From Rhodothalassiaceae bacterium (lineage in GTDB: Bacteria > Pseudomonadota > Alphaproteobacteria > Sphingomonadales > Rhodothalassiaceae), in the NCBI GenBank assembly GCA_026004935.1, contig BPKC01000001.1:62001-126000 (forward strand): a stretch of DNA of 64,000 nucleotides, read 5' to 3'. A program made the position numbers and the translations under genes. Below, one piece after another: positions 45,338 to 54,371 of the stretch. The first letter of the stretch is position 1. Every line of letters begins with the position of its first letter. The notes beneath the pieces are model-generated. The model was given only the letters and a program-made list of their open reading frames with translations. It did no database searches and was not told the DNA's origin.

Positions 45338-46024
45338 ATGGCCGAGGCGGACGAGAGGCGGCAGGCGGCAGACGGCGACAGGCGCACGGCCCGCGTCGTG
45401 CTGCTCGCGCTCGCGATCGTGGCCGCCGCGCTGCTCGCCCTCTACCAGGCCTTCCTCGCGCGCCTGCCGCGCCCGGTCGATCCGCGCGGCCTCGGCCGGC
45501 TCGACGGGATCGTCGTGCTCACCGGCGGGCCGGGACGGGTGCGCCATGCGGTTGCGCTGCTGGCGGGCGGACATGCGCCGCGGCTGCTCGTGACCGGCGT
45601 CGATCCCAGGGTGGCGGACGAGACCTTCCGCAGCGTCTTCGCGCTGTCCGAATCGCTTCTTTCCTGCTGCGTGGTGCTGGACCGTAAGGCGCGCAACACG
45701 CTCGAGAACGCGCAGTCCGCCGTCGCCTGGGCCTGCGCGGGCGGCATGCGGCGGATCGGCGTGGTGAGCTCGGCCTGGCATCTGCCGCGGGCGATTCTGG
45801 AACTCGGGCGCGCCGCGCGTGCGGCCGGCCTCCAGCTTGCGCTGGTGCCGATCCCGGTGCCGGACGCCGCCGACACGGCGCCCGCCCTCCAGAGGGTGCG
45901 CGAGGCGGTCAAATTCGCGCTTGCGGCGCTGCGTGCGCGGCTCGTCGATCGCGACACGCCGGCGACGGCCGCCGGCTGCGGAGCGAGCGCCCCCCACCTC
46001 GCCACAGGAGGAGAGTCGGCATGA
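45338..46024 (+). CDS. YdcF/SanA-family (DUF218) membrane protein
   Basis: 228-residue protein with one N-terminal membrane anchor (about 20-43) and a DUF218 domain. The signature LDGIVVLTGGPGRVRHAVALLAGGHAPRLLVTG and RNTLENAQSAVAWACAGGMRRIGVVSSAWHLPRA follow the YdcF/ElyC pattern. The family is implicated in envelope integrity in E. coli; the precise reaction is unknown. It lies 12 bases after ftsX and overlaps the next gene, so it is probably co-transcribed with ftsEX. Confidence 0.85.
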   Translation: MAEADERRQAADGDRRTARVVLLALAIVAAALLALYQAFLARLPRPVDPRGLGRLDGIVVLTGGPGRVRHAVALLAGGHAPRLLVTGVDPRVADETFRSVFALSESLLSCCVVLDRKARNTLENAQSAVAWACAGGMRRIGVVSSAWHLPRAILELGRAARAAGLQLALVPIPVPDAADTAPALQRVREAVKFALAALRARLVDRDTPATAAGCGASAPHLATGGESA

Positions 46025-47106
46025 CCACGAGGCGACGCGGCAAGGCGCAAGGCCGCCGGCGCAGGAATGCGACGCACCGGCAGCGGGCGCGGCTGTGGAG
46101 CATCATCCTGCTGCCCGTCATCCTCGCCCTCGGCTACGGCGCCTTCTGGCTGTGGGTGGCTGCGCGCCTCGAGGCGGCGGTGGACGCGCGGCTGGCGCGG
46201 CTGCGGGATGCGGGTTTCGCCGTCAGCCTCGACAGGCGCGGGCGGGAAGGATTTCCGTTTTCGGTGGGGCTCACCTTCACCGGCGTCGGCATCCAGAATC
46301 GCGCCGGGCTGCCGCTGCTCGCCACCGCGGACGGCGTGCGGATCGTCTTCTCGCCGCTCGCCCCGGACCGGGTGACGATTCATCTGCGCGCGCCGCGCCT
46401 GCGCCTCGGGCTCGTGGCCGCCCGCGCGGATGCGGGAGAGGCGGAGCTTTCGATCGCCGGCGCCGACACGGAGCTCGTGCTCGACGCCGCGGGGCTCGTG
46501 CTGCTGCCCGGGCGCGGGGATGCGGGCGGCATCCGGCCCGAGCGGGCGCGGCTGAGGCTGTTCGTCCCCGGCCGGCCCGCCGCCGGCGGCGACGAGGGGG
46601 AGACCGCCCTGCGCCTGCCGCTCGCCTGGCGGTTCGAGATGGCGCTCGCCGATGTCGGCATCGGCCGGCCGGCCGCCGAGGCCGCGCGGCGCGGCGAGCG
46701 GCTGGCGGTGCTGGCGGCGGCGCTCGCCTGGCACGGGCCGCTGCCGCTTCCGCCCGATCGCCGGGGTCTTGCGGCCTGGCGCGATGCGGGCGGCACCCTG
46801 GAGCTCGAGGGGTTGCGCGTCCAGCTCGGCGAGGCGACCCTGTCGGCGGACGGGACCATCTCGCTCGACGAGAAGCTGCGCCCGCTCGCGGCCTTCGACC
46901 TCACCCTCTCGCGGCCCGCCGCGCTCATCAATTCCGCGGTGCTCCACGGTCTGCTGACCCTCGAGGAGGCACGGCTGCTCAGCGCCCGGATCGGCAGTCT
47001 CGAGAAGGGCGAGCCCGGCCGGCCCGTGAAGCTGCCGCTCATCATCGAGGACGGGCGGGTGATGATCGACACCCTTCTCGTCGGCCGGATCGGGCCGCTC
47101 GCCTGA
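46021..47106 (+). CDS. DUF2125 family protein
   Basis: 361-residue protein with a basic N-terminus, one membrane anchor (about 28-48), and a periplasmic part. Blocks such as FPFSVGLTFTGVGIQ, FSPLAPDRVTIHLRAP and the C-terminal LPLIIEDGRVMIDTLLVGRIGPL follow the alphaproteobacterial DUF2125 pattern; function unknown. The strong CAGGAGGAGAGTCGGC leader and the overlap with ydcF tie it to the ftsEX operon. It ends 6 bases before the convergent hisC. Confidence 0.82.
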   Translation: MTTRRRGKAQGRRRRNATHRQRARLWSIILLPVILALGYGAFWLWVAARLEAAVDARLARLRDAGFAVSLDRRGREGFPFSVGLTFTGVGIQNRAGLPLLATADGVRIVFSPLAPDRVTIHLRAPRLRLGLVAARADAGEAELSIAGADTELVLDAAGLVLLPGRGDAGGIRPERARLRLFVPGRPAAGGDEGETALRLPLAWRFEMALADVGIGRPAAEAARRGERLAVLAAALAWHGPLPLPPDRRGLAAWRDAGGTLELEGLRVQLGEATLSADGTISLDEKLRPLAAFDLTLSRPAALINSAVLHGLLTLEEARLLSARIGSLEKGEPGRPVKLPLIIEDGRVMIDTLLVGRIGPLA

Positions 47107-47112
47107 ATGCGC

Positions 47113-48222
47113 TCAGGCCGCCGGCGCCGTCGCCAGGAAGGCCTCGAGCGCGGCGATCACCGCGGCGTTCTCCTCCTCGGTGCCGACGGTGATGCGCAGG
47201 CAGTCCTTCAGCCCCTGGCCGGGCAGCCAGCGCACGATGATGCCCTCCTTGAACAGGAACCGGTTCGCCGCCTCGGCATCGCGGCCGGGCTCGTCCGGAA
47301 AGCGGGCGAGCACGAAGTTGGTCTCGCTGGGCACCACCTCGAGCCCGAGCCTGGAGAGGCCCTGCGCCAGCTGCCGGCGTCCCGCGACCGTCAGCTCCAC
47401 GTTGCGCTTCAGATGCGCCTCGTCGGCGAGCGCGGCGACCGCCGCCTCCTGGGCCGGCTGGTTGACGTTGAAGGGCGGGCGGATGCGGTGGATGGGATCG
47501 AGCAGCTCCGGCCGCCCCACCGCCCAGCCGACGCGAAGCGCCGCCAGCGCATAGGCCTTGGAGAAGGTGCGGGTGGCGAGCACATGGGGGAAGGCCTTCG
47601 CCAGGGCGATGCCGTCCTCGTAGTCGGGCATCGTCACGCATTCGGCATAGGCCGCGTCATAGACGAGCAGCACGTGCCGCGGCAGGCGCTCGGCCAGCTC
47701 CCAGACCCTCTCGCGCGGCAGACAGGCCCCCGTCGGGTTGTTCGGATTGTCGAGGAAGACGACGCGGGTGCGCTCGTCGACGGCCGCGAGCAGCCCCTCC
47801 ACATCCCCCGCCCAGTCGCGGTTGGGGACGGCGACGGGCTCCGCGCCCACGGCCCGCGCGCTGATCGGGTACATCATGAAGCCGTAGCGCGCGTGCAGCA
47901 CCCTGTCCCCCGGGCCGGCGTAGGCCTGGACGGCGAGATGCAGGATCTCGTCCGAGCCCGCGCCGCAGATGATCCAGTCGGGGTCCAGTCGGAAGCGCTC
48001 CGCCAGCGCCCGGCGGATGATCGCGGAGGTGGGCTCGGGATAGCGCCTGAGCCGCGCGCCGGCCGCCTCGAAGGCCGCGATCGCCCGCGGACTCGGCCCC
48101 AGGATCGATTCGTTCGACGACAGCTTGATGAGCCGCTTCGCTCCCGGGCTTTCGGACTTGCCCGGCTCGTAGGGGGCGAGCGCGGCGACCCAGGGTTTGG
48201 GCTGCGGTGAATCGGTCGGCAT
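47113..48222 (-). CDS. hisC: Histidinol-phosphate aminotransferase
   Basis: 369-residue class I/II PLP aminotransferase. KLSSNESILGPSPRA near the N-terminus, ICGAGSDEILHLAVQAY, DNPNNPTGACL and the cofactor Lys motif RTFSKAYALAALRVGW identify it. It transaminates histidinol phosphate/imidazole acetol phosphate and often also aromatic amino acids, so it may serve tyrosine/phenylalanine synthesis too. I chose ATG 48222 because GAGGGAG lies 9 bases upstream; ATG 48231 directly abuts that site. It is divergent from metX. Confidence 0.92.
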   Translation of the reverse strand: MPTDSPQPKPWVAALAPYEPGKSESPGAKRLIKLSSNESILGPSPRAIAAFEAAGARLRRYPEPTSAIIRRALAERFRLDPDWIICGAGSDEILHLAVQAYAGPGDRVLHARYGFMMYPISARAVGAEPVAVPNRDWAGDVEGLLAAVDERTRVVFLDNPNNPTGACLPRERVWELAERLPRHVLLVYDAAYAECVTMPDYEDGIALAKAFPHVLATRTFSKAYALAALRVGWAVGRPELLDPIHRIRPPFNVNQPAQEAAVAALADEAHLKRNVELTVAGRRQLAQGLSRLGLEVVPSETNFVLARFPDEPGRDAEAANRFLFKEGIIVRWLPGQGLKDCLRITVGTEEENAAVIAALEAFLATAPAA

Positions 48223-48359
48223 CGCCTGCATCTCCCTCGCGTACGGAGCGGGTCTCGGGCCCCTTGTCAGCCGCCCGCCACTCTTTCACAAAAGCGCCGG
48301 CAAGGTAAAGCGGCGCGGACCGGACGGGGCCCGCCGCATGGTGGAAGAACGCGGCCTCG

Positions 48360-49499
48360 ATGACCCGCCCGCCCCCGACATCGCCGCAGGCCTCTTCCGG
48401 CTCCGCCCTCTGGCGCGCGCCGGGACCCTTCCGGCTCGAATCGGGCCGCGAGCTGCCCGGGCTCGCGCTCGCCTATCGCACCTGGGGCCGGCTCGATCCG
48501 GACGCGGCTAACGCGGTCCTCGTGTTCCACGCGCTCACGGGCGACCAGCATGTCGCGGGCACGCATCCCCTCACCGGCGAGCCCGGCTGGTGGGATTTCG
48601 TCGTGGGTCCGGGGCGGATCATCGACACCGACCGCCTCTTCGTCATCGCCGCCAACACGCTGGGCGGGGTGATGGGCAGCACCGGGCCCGCCGCCATCGA
48701 TCCCGCGACGGGCCGGCCCTGGGGCCCCGACTTCCCGCAGGTGACGATCCGCGACATGGTCCGCGCCCAGCTCGGGCTTCTCGATGCGCTCGGCGTGCGC
48801 CAGGTGAGGCTTGCGGTCGGCGGGTCCATGGGCGGGATGGCGGCGCTCACCCTGCTCCAGGAGGCGCCCGAGCGCGTCGAGGCGGTCGCGGCCTTCGCGG
48901 TCGGCGCGCGCCACCACGCCCAGCAGATCGCGCTCCACGCCCTTCAGCGCCGGGCGATCATGCAGGACCCGGCCTGGCACGGCGGCCGCTACCGCGAGCA
49001 TGGCACGCATCCCGACGCGGGGCTCGCGCTCGCGAGGATGCTCGCGCATCTGAGCTACCGCTCGCCCGAGGAGCTCGAGCGGCGCTTCGGCGCGCGCATC
49101 CGCGAGCGGCTCGACGACCGCATCGCCACGCCGCCGCTCTACGAGGTCGAATCCTATCTCGCCCACCACGGGGACAAGCTCGTGCGGCGCTTCGACGCCA
49201 ACAGCTATCTCCTCATCACCGAGGCCATGGACCGCTACGATCTCGGCGCCGGCCACGACTCGCTCGCCGGCGCGCTCGCCGGGGCCCGGGCGAAGCGCAT
49301 CTTCCTCGCCTCTTTCACCAGCGACTGGCTCTATCCGAAGGCCGAGATCGACGAGCTCGAGGCGGCGCTCGCGGCCGCGGGGGCGGCGGTCACCCGGGTT
49401 CACGCCGACACGCTCGAAGGCCACGATTCCTTCCTGTTGCCGCGCGCGCAGTGGATGGAGCCGTTCGCGGCCTTCGTCGGCACCCTCTGCCAGACGTGA
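48360..49499 (+). CDS. metX: Homoserine O-acyltransferase (MetX)
   Basis: 379-residue alpha/beta-hydrolase fold enzyme. The nucleophile elbow is VGGSMGGM (about S156), with the catalytic Asp in TSDWLYP and His in EGHDSFL near the C-terminus. LAYRTWGRLD, VLVFHALTGDQH and NTLGGVMGSTGP are MetX hallmarks. It acylates homoserine (acetyl or succinyl; the donor cannot be settled here) for methionine synthesis. Its 3' end overlaps the convergent methyltransferase gene by 100 bp. Confidence 0.93.
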   Translation: MTRPPPTSPQASSGSALWRAPGPFRLESGRELPGLALAYRTWGRLDPDAANAVLVFHALTGDQHVAGTHPLTGEPGWWDFVVGPGRIIDTDRLFVIAANTLGGVMGSTGPAAIDPATGRPWGPDFPQVTIRDMVRAQLGLLDALGVRQVRLAVGGSMGGMAALTLLQEAPERVEAVAAFAVGARHHAQQIALHALQRRAIMQDPAWHGGRYREHGTHPDAGLALARMLAHLSYRSPEELERRFGARIRERLDDRIATPPLYEVESYLAHHGDKLVRRFDANSYLLITEAMDRYDLGAGHDSLAGALAGARAKRIFLASFTSDWLYPKAEIDELEAALAAAGAAVTRVHADTLEGHDSFLLPRAQWMEPFAAFVGTLCQT

Positions 49500-50176
49500 A
49501 CCGGTCGCAGCGCGGGCCCGGGGCGGCCTTCCAGCACGGGCCGGGCCAGCCGCTTGGCGGCGGTGACGAACAGCAGCCCGCCGAGGGGAAGGGCGAGCGC
49601 ATCCGCCAGCCGCTCGATGGCGAGCGCGGGCAGCACGCGCGCACCGAAGGGCGGAAACCGCAGGATCCGGGCGCTTTCGAGCACGGTGAAGCAGCGGTCC
49701 GCCATCAGCGCCGCGATCTCGCCCGCGCGCCAGGGGCGCCCGTGGCCGAAGGGGGTGGCGGCCGAGAGCGCCCACAGGCCCGTCCGGCGCGCGACGATCG
49801 CGACCAGCCGGCCCTCGGGCGCAAGCACGCGCCAGATCTCGCGCAGCAGCGCATCCGCATCGCCTGCCGCCTCGAGCGCGTGAAGGAGGAGCAGGACATC
49901 CACCGCCTCGTCGGCGAGCGGCAGGGCGTCCTCGGCACTCAGCACCGCCCGCCAGCCGCCCCGGAGCGCGCCGATGCGGGCGGGATTGAGCTGCACGGCA
50001 ACCTGCGCGCGCGCACACCAGTCCGCAATCTGGGGCGGGGCGAAGCCGATGACGGCGATGCGCCGGCCGGAAGCCGAGCCCAGGCTGCGCGCGAGCCGGC
50101 GCCGGATCACGGCCGCCGCGCGCCGCCCGAGGGGGGTGGCGTAGAAACGCGCGAGCCCGGCAGCGTCAAGAATCAT
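49400..50176 (-). CDS. Class I SAM-dependent methyltransferase
   Basis: 258-residue protein of the Methyltransf_11 type. IAVIGFAPPQIADW replaces the usual GxGxG loop but the ALPLADEAVDVLLLLHALEAAGDADALLREIWRVLAPEGRLVAIVARR block is typical. The opening LAGFY-like LARFYATPLGRRA is common in an alphaproteobacterial family found near metX or gloB. The substrate is unknown. The last ~33 residues are read antisense to the metX 3' end and look non-conserved (NGSIHCARGNRKESW), so the native stop may have been lost. Confidence 0.72.
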   Translation of the reverse strand: MILDAAGLARFYATPLGRRAAAVIRRRLARSLGSASGRRIAVIGFAPPQIADWCARAQVAVQLNPARIGALRGGWRAVLSAEDALPLADEAVDVLLLLHALEAAGDADALLREIWRVLAPEGRLVAIVARRTGLWALSAATPFGHGRPWRAGEIAALMADRCFTVLESARILRFPPFGARVLPALAIERLADALALPLGGLLFVTAAKRLARPVLEGRPGPALRPVHVWQRVPTKAANGSIHCARGNRKESWPSSVSA

Positions 50177-50206
50177 GCGCGCCCTCCGCTCGCGCCGACC
50201 CGGCCC

Positions 50207-51337
50207 TCACGCGGGAACGGCATAGCGCAGCAGCGCGCCGAAGGGCGCCTCGGCCTTCCACCGCGCATCCGGCACGAGCCGCACCTCGCCGCCATGCACC
50301 AGCACCAGATGGATCGCGAGATCCACGAGATCGTCGCTGTCCGCGCGCCGTTCGGGGTCGAGACGCACGACGCCGTGCGCGACATCGAAACGCCCGTAGA
50401 GCCGGGCGGATTCGGGCAGCAGCAGCTCTTCGACCGCGCCGGCCGCCGCCGCCTTGAGCAGAGCCTCCGGGCGATCGGCGCGGTGGGCGGCATCGGCGCC
50501 GTGATAGCGCTCGAGCAGCTCGCCGAGCGCCTGCTCCTCGAGCGGGGCGACGATCGCGCGGGCCTGCGCGAACAGCTCGTCCTCCGACAGCCCGCACGGG
50601 TCCTTCGCGATCGCCTCGCCGACCACGTGGCGATAGCCGATCCACTGCCGCAGCAGGCCGAGCAGCCGGGGTTCCGCGGCCAGCACGAGGGGATCGGTCT
50701 CGCCGGCCAGCTCCTCGTCCACGACCTTGGCGATCCCCTGGGCGTAGCGCGAGAGCGCGCGCTTCAAATAATCGTCCTTCGCCTCGCCGGCGGCATGATA
50801 GGCGCTGGCGGCGCCGGCCGTGTGGAAGGCGACCTCGTCCGGCAGCTCGGTGCGCGCGAGGATGGATTCATGGGACTCCTCGAAGGCGTTCTCGCGCAGC
50901 ACCCACAGCCCCGCGCGGTTGCCGGCATAAAGCGTCGCGGCACGCTGGTCGGCCGCCAGCAGGAAGAAGCGCTGGCCGCGGCCGACGAAAGGCAGCAGCG
51001 GCCGCAGCAGGAACCGCGGACCGACCCAGACCTGCTCTTCGACGCGCTGGGGCAGCTTCAGGACTTCGCTGCGGTCCTGGGCCAGCAGCGCCACGAGACC
51101 CTGGCGCATCTCCTTCCAGGGCTCCTCGCGCGCCGCCGCCAGCGGCAAAAGCGGCTCGGCCAGGCGTTCGAAGAGCGCGCGGTCGCCGATGCGGCTTTCG
51201 GCCTCGTTCAGCAGATTCTTCAGCCGGATCGCGTCCTTGCGCATGTCGCGCCCGGCCGGAAAGGTCGGCATGTAGAGCGAGATCGCGGGCCCATCCCGTT
51301 CGCCTGCCAGCTCGCGGAAGAATGCGCGTCTGATCAT
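50207..51337 (-). CDS. BaeRF-family protein (archaeo-eukaryotic release-factor-like)
   Basis: 376-residue cytoplasmic protein resembling bacterial homologues of archaeo-eukaryotic release factor 1 (BaeRF). The N-terminal ISLYMPTFPAGRDMRKDAIRLKNLLNEAE, RFFLLAADQRAATLYAGN and LYGRFDVAHGVVRLDPE fit. These proteins are proposed to act on ribosomes in stress or conflict contexts; nothing here proves it. ATG 51337 is preferred because GGAAAGGG lies 8 bases upstream; ATG 51367 is the alternative. Its neighbour upstream is a LigD-type polymerase gene. Confidence 0.7.
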   Translation of the reverse strand: MIRRAFFRELAGERDGPAISLYMPTFPAGRDMRKDAIRLKNLLNEAESRIGDRALFERLAEPLLPLAAAREEPWKEMRQGLVALLAQDRSEVLKLPQRVEEQVWVGPRFLLRPLLPFVGRGQRFFLLAADQRAATLYAGNRAGLWVLRENAFEESHESILARTELPDEVAFHTAGAASAYHAAGEAKDDYLKRALSRYAQGIAKVVDEELAGETDPLVLAAEPRLLGLLRQWIGYRHVVGEAIAKDPCGLSEDELFAQARAIVAPLEEQALGELLERYHGADAAHRADRPEALLKAAAAGAVEELLLPESARLYGRFDVAHGVVRLDPERRADSDDLVDLAIHLVLVHGGEVRLVPDARWKAEAPFGALLRYAVPA

Positions 51338-51417
51338 CGGTTCATCCCTTTCCAGCCAGTCCTGCATCTCTTGCGGTCATGCCGCCGTGGAGCGCTCCGT
51401 TCATCCTTTTGCCTCAT

Positions 51418-52326
51418 CTACCAACGTCGCCTGCCGGCGAGGGTTTCGGCGGCGGCCGCGAGCCGCCCCGGCCAGTCCGCCGGCAGCGGGCGGGCGGAGG
51501 ACAGGAAGGCCTCCCAGGGATCCGGGCGCGACTCGAGATATTCCAGCAACACCCTGAGCGGCACGGCCTGCGCGCTCTCAAGGCGCGCAAGTTCCGGCCA
51601 GGAGACGGGAACCGCGCAGGGCAGCCCGGCCCGCGCGCGCGGGCTGAACGGCGCGACCGCGCTGGCGCCGAGATGGTTGCGCAGATAGTCCACGAAGATC
51701 CGGCCCCGGCGCAGGGTCCTGCGGCTGGTCGCGACGAAGATCCGCGGCCACAGCGCCGCCGCCCGCTCGGCGATCGCGCGCGCGCAGGCATGCAGCTCTT
51801 CGAACGGCGCCGGCGGATCCAGCGGGGTGACGAGATGGACGCCCTTGCCGCCGGTGATCTTGGCGAAGACGGGCAGATCCATCGCCTCCAGCAGCGCCCT
51901 GAGCCGCCGCGCCGCGGCCGCCACCCGCGCAAAGGGCCGCTCCATCGGATCGAGATCGAGGATCATCCAGCTTCCGGCATGCGGATGGCTGGTGCGCGCC
52001 GGGGATGCGTGGATCTCGATCGCGCCGATCTGCACGAGCGAGACGATCCCCTCCGGGGCCGTGAGCGCGATGGCGGCGCGCAGACTGTCCGGCGCATCGC
52101 CGCCCTCGGCCGTAAAGGCCGCAAGGCCGGGAAGGGGCGTCCGCAAATGGCGCTGGAAGAAGCAGGCCGAGGCGATGCCCTCCGGACAGCGCAGCACCGC
52201 AAGGATGCGGTGGTCCAGATACGGCCACATGCGCGGCGCGACGCGCTCCATGATCCGCGCGAGCTCGCCCTTGGTGATCCCGCTGTGCGGGTCGACCACG
52301 CGATCTGGATGGGTGATGGGCGGCAT
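51418..52326 (-). CDS. Stand-alone LigD-type DNA polymerase/primase (AEP)
   Basis: 302-residue archaeo-eukaryotic primase-type polymerase of the LigD-Pol family. Signatures: THPDRVVDPHSGITKGELARIMERVAPRMWPYL, ILDLDP (catalytic acidic pair), KITGGKGVHLVTP and FVDYLRN. In LigD this module fills ends in non-homologous end-joining. Here there is no ligase or phosphoesterase domain attached, and no ligD or ku is in the window. A GAGGAGG site precedes ATG 52326. A domain-only polymerase is a known but minority layout. Confidence 0.85.
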   Translation of the reverse strand: MPPITHPDRVVDPHSGITKGELARIMERVAPRMWPYLDHRILAVLRCPEGIASACFFQRHLRTPLPGLAAFTAEGGDAPDSLRAAIALTAPEGIVSLVQIGAIEIHASPARTSHPHAGSWMILDLDPMERPFARVAAAARRLRALLEAMDLPVFAKITGGKGVHLVTPLDPPAPFEELHACARAIAERAAALWPRIFVATSRRTLRRGRIFVDYLRNHLGASAVAPFSPRARAGLPCAVPVSWPELARLESAQAVPLRVLLEYLESRPDPWEAFLSSARPLPADWPGRLAAAAETLAGRRRW

Positions 52327-52532
52327 GCTCCGGCGGCCTCCTCGCGGCGCGGCGCACCGAAGAGACGGCGCCTCGCTCCGCCGCCAGCATGCCGCCGGCG
52401 GCCGGCGGGGGCAATCCCGTCACGCGGCCGCCGGGCGGAAGGCGCTTCGCGCTTGCCTTGGACGCCGCGCTGAGGCATCGCTTCCGGCGGCACCGGGAAG
52501 CTGCCGGTCGGCGAGGAAGGATTGCGACGGCC

Positions 52533-54371
52533 ATGACCGCCGAGGCTCTCGACATCGCGCTGCTCGTCGGCATGGGGGTCGCGGCCCAGTGGGCGGCGGA
52601 CCGGCTGAGGATCGCGGCGATCCTGCCGCTTCTCGTGCTCGGCTATGTCGTCGGGCCGGTGCTGGGCTGGCTCGACCCGGACCGTCTGTTCGGCGATCTG
52701 CTCTTCGTCGGCGTCTCGCTCGGTGTCGGCATCATCCTGTTCGAGGGCGCGCTCACCCTCGACTTCCGGCGGCTCGAGGGTGGCGGGACCCTGGTGCTGA
52801 GGCTCGTGACCCTGGGCTTTGCCGTCTCGGCGGCGGTTCTCGCGGCCGCAAGCCACCTCCTGCTCGGCTTTCCGCCCCTGCTCGCGCTGCTGTTCGGCGC
52901 GATCGCGAGCGTCTCCGGGCCGACGGTGATCATCCCGCTGCTGAAGGCGGTGCGGCCGAAGGAGAAGCTCGCCGAGATCCTGCGCTGGGAGGGCATCCTC
53001 ATCGATCCCATCGGCGCGGTGGCCGCGGTGATCCTGTTCGAGAGCCTGATCGCCTCCCAGACCGTCACCGGCGAGCGTGCCTGGTGGTTCACGCTCATCC
53101 AGGTGCTCGGCGTCGGGACGGCCTTCGGGATCGCCGTCGGCATCGGCTTCGGCGCGCTGCTCCGGCGCCATGCGATCCCCGACTATCTCCACAACGTCGC
53201 GGCCCTTGCCGTGGTGCTGCTGACCTTCGCGCTCGCCAACCACTTCGCCCACGAATCGGGGCTGGTGGCGGTCACCGTGCTCGGGATCACCCTCGCCAAC
53301 ATGCGCGAGGTGCCGAAGGAGGGCATCCTCGACTTCAAGGAGAGCCTCTCGATCCTGCTGATCTCGCTGCTCTTCATCCTCCTTGCCGCGCGCATGGACA
53401 TGCGGGGATTCGCGGCCATCGGCCCGCTCGCGCTCGTCGGCATGGGGGTCGCCGTCGTGCTCTCGCGCCCGCTCGCCGTGTGGGTGGCGGCCCTCGGGGC
53501 CCCGCTTGCTGCCCCGGAGAAGCTGGTGCTGGCGAGCATCGCGCCGCGCGGCATCATCGCCGCGGCCGTGAGCGCGCTTTTCGCGCTGAGGCTGGAGGAG
53601 CTGGGGATCCCGGGGGCCGGACTGTTCGCACCGCTCGTGTTCGCGGTCATCGTCGGCAGCGTCCTGCTCTATTCGCTCGCGGCCCGGCCCGTCGCAAGAG
53701 CGCTCGGCCAGACCGAGCCGGAGGATCACGGCGCGCTCGTCATCGGCGCCAATCCGGCCGCGATCGCGATCGCCGCCCATTTCCACGAGCTCGGGCTGCC
53801 CGTGATCGTCGCCGACCAGGACTGGCGGGCGATCCGCGAGGCGCGGCTCAAGGGCCTGCGGACCTTTTTCGGCCACCCCGTCTCCGAGCAGGCGGACCGC
53901 CAGCTCGATCTCGTCGGCATCGGCATGCTGCTCGCGCTCTCGCGCGATGCGAGCCTCAATCTGCTGGCCTGCCTGCGCTACAAGGGCGAGTTCGGCAGCC
54001 GCCACGTGTTCATGGCGCGCCCGGACCGGGCGGCGGAAGGCGGCGAGCTGTCCGCCAGCGTCGAGCTGCGCGGGCGCCTGCTGTTCGCGCCCGGCTGGAC
54101 GATCGAGCGGCTGAACGCGCTTCTCGAGCATGGCGGCGCCATCATCCGCCACGAGCTCGCCGAGGGCGAAGAAGCGGACAGCGTGCTTGCGCGCTGCGGC
54201 GGGCCCGACCGGCTGCTCTTCGTCGTCGAGCGCGCCGGCAGCATCCGCCCCGTCGCCGAAAAGCTCGCGCCGAAGCCCGCTGCCGGCGACTGGCTGATCA
54301 TCGCCTGCGACCCGGAGCCCGCCGAAGACGCAAGCGGCGGGAAGCGGTCGGGCGCGGCCGGCGCTGCCTAG
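52533..54371 (+). CDS. Cation:proton antiporter with C-terminal nucleotide-binding (RCK/TrkA-like) domain
   Basis: 612-residue CPA-superfamily protein. About twelve membrane segments occupy residues 1-400; FASVSGPTVIIPLL-like GAIASVSGPTVIIPLLKAV and ILIDPIGAVAAVILFES carry the acidic transport motif. A cytosolic domain (about 405-600) starts ALVIGANPAAIAIAAHFHELGLPVIVADQDW, a TrkA-N-like Rossmann segment. It probably exchanges Na+ or K+ for protons with nucleotide gating. ATG 52533 is the first clean start; the 48 in-frame residues before are Arg-rich. It overlaps the convergent patatin gene by 4 bp. Confidence 0.86.
   Translation: MTAEALDIALLVGMGVAAQWAADRLRIAAILPLLVLGYVVGPVLGWLDPDRLFGDLLFVGVSLGVGIILFEGALTLDFRRLEGGGTLVLRLVTLGFAVSAAVLAAASHLLLGFPPLLALLFGAIASVSGPTVIIPLLKAVRPKEKLAEILRWEGILIDPIGAVAAVILFESLIASQTVTGERAWWFTLIQVLGVGTAFGIAVGIGFGALLRRHAIPDYLHNVAALAVVLLTFALANHFAHESGLVAVTVLGITLANMREVPKEGILDFKESLSILLISLLFILLAARMDMRGFAAIGPLALVGMGVAVVLSRPLAVWVAALGAPLAAPEKLVLASIAPRGIIAAAVSALFALRLEELGIPGAGLFAPLVFAVIVGSVLLYSLAARPVARALGQTEPEDHGALVIGANPAAIAIAAHFHELGLPVIVADQDWRAIREARLKGLRTFFGHPVSEQADRQLDLVGIGMLLALSRDASLNLLACLRYKGEFGSRHVFMARPDRAAEGGELSASVELRGRLLFAPGWTIERLNALLEHGGAIIRHELAEGEEADSVLARCGGPDRLLFVVERAGSIRPVAEKLAPKPAAGDWLIIACDPEPAEDASGGKRSGAAGAA

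Noticed and set aside
48223-48359. SAM-II or SAM-alpha riboswitch upstream of metX
   Set aside because: I could not find the conserved pseudoknot pieces in this 137-bp region.
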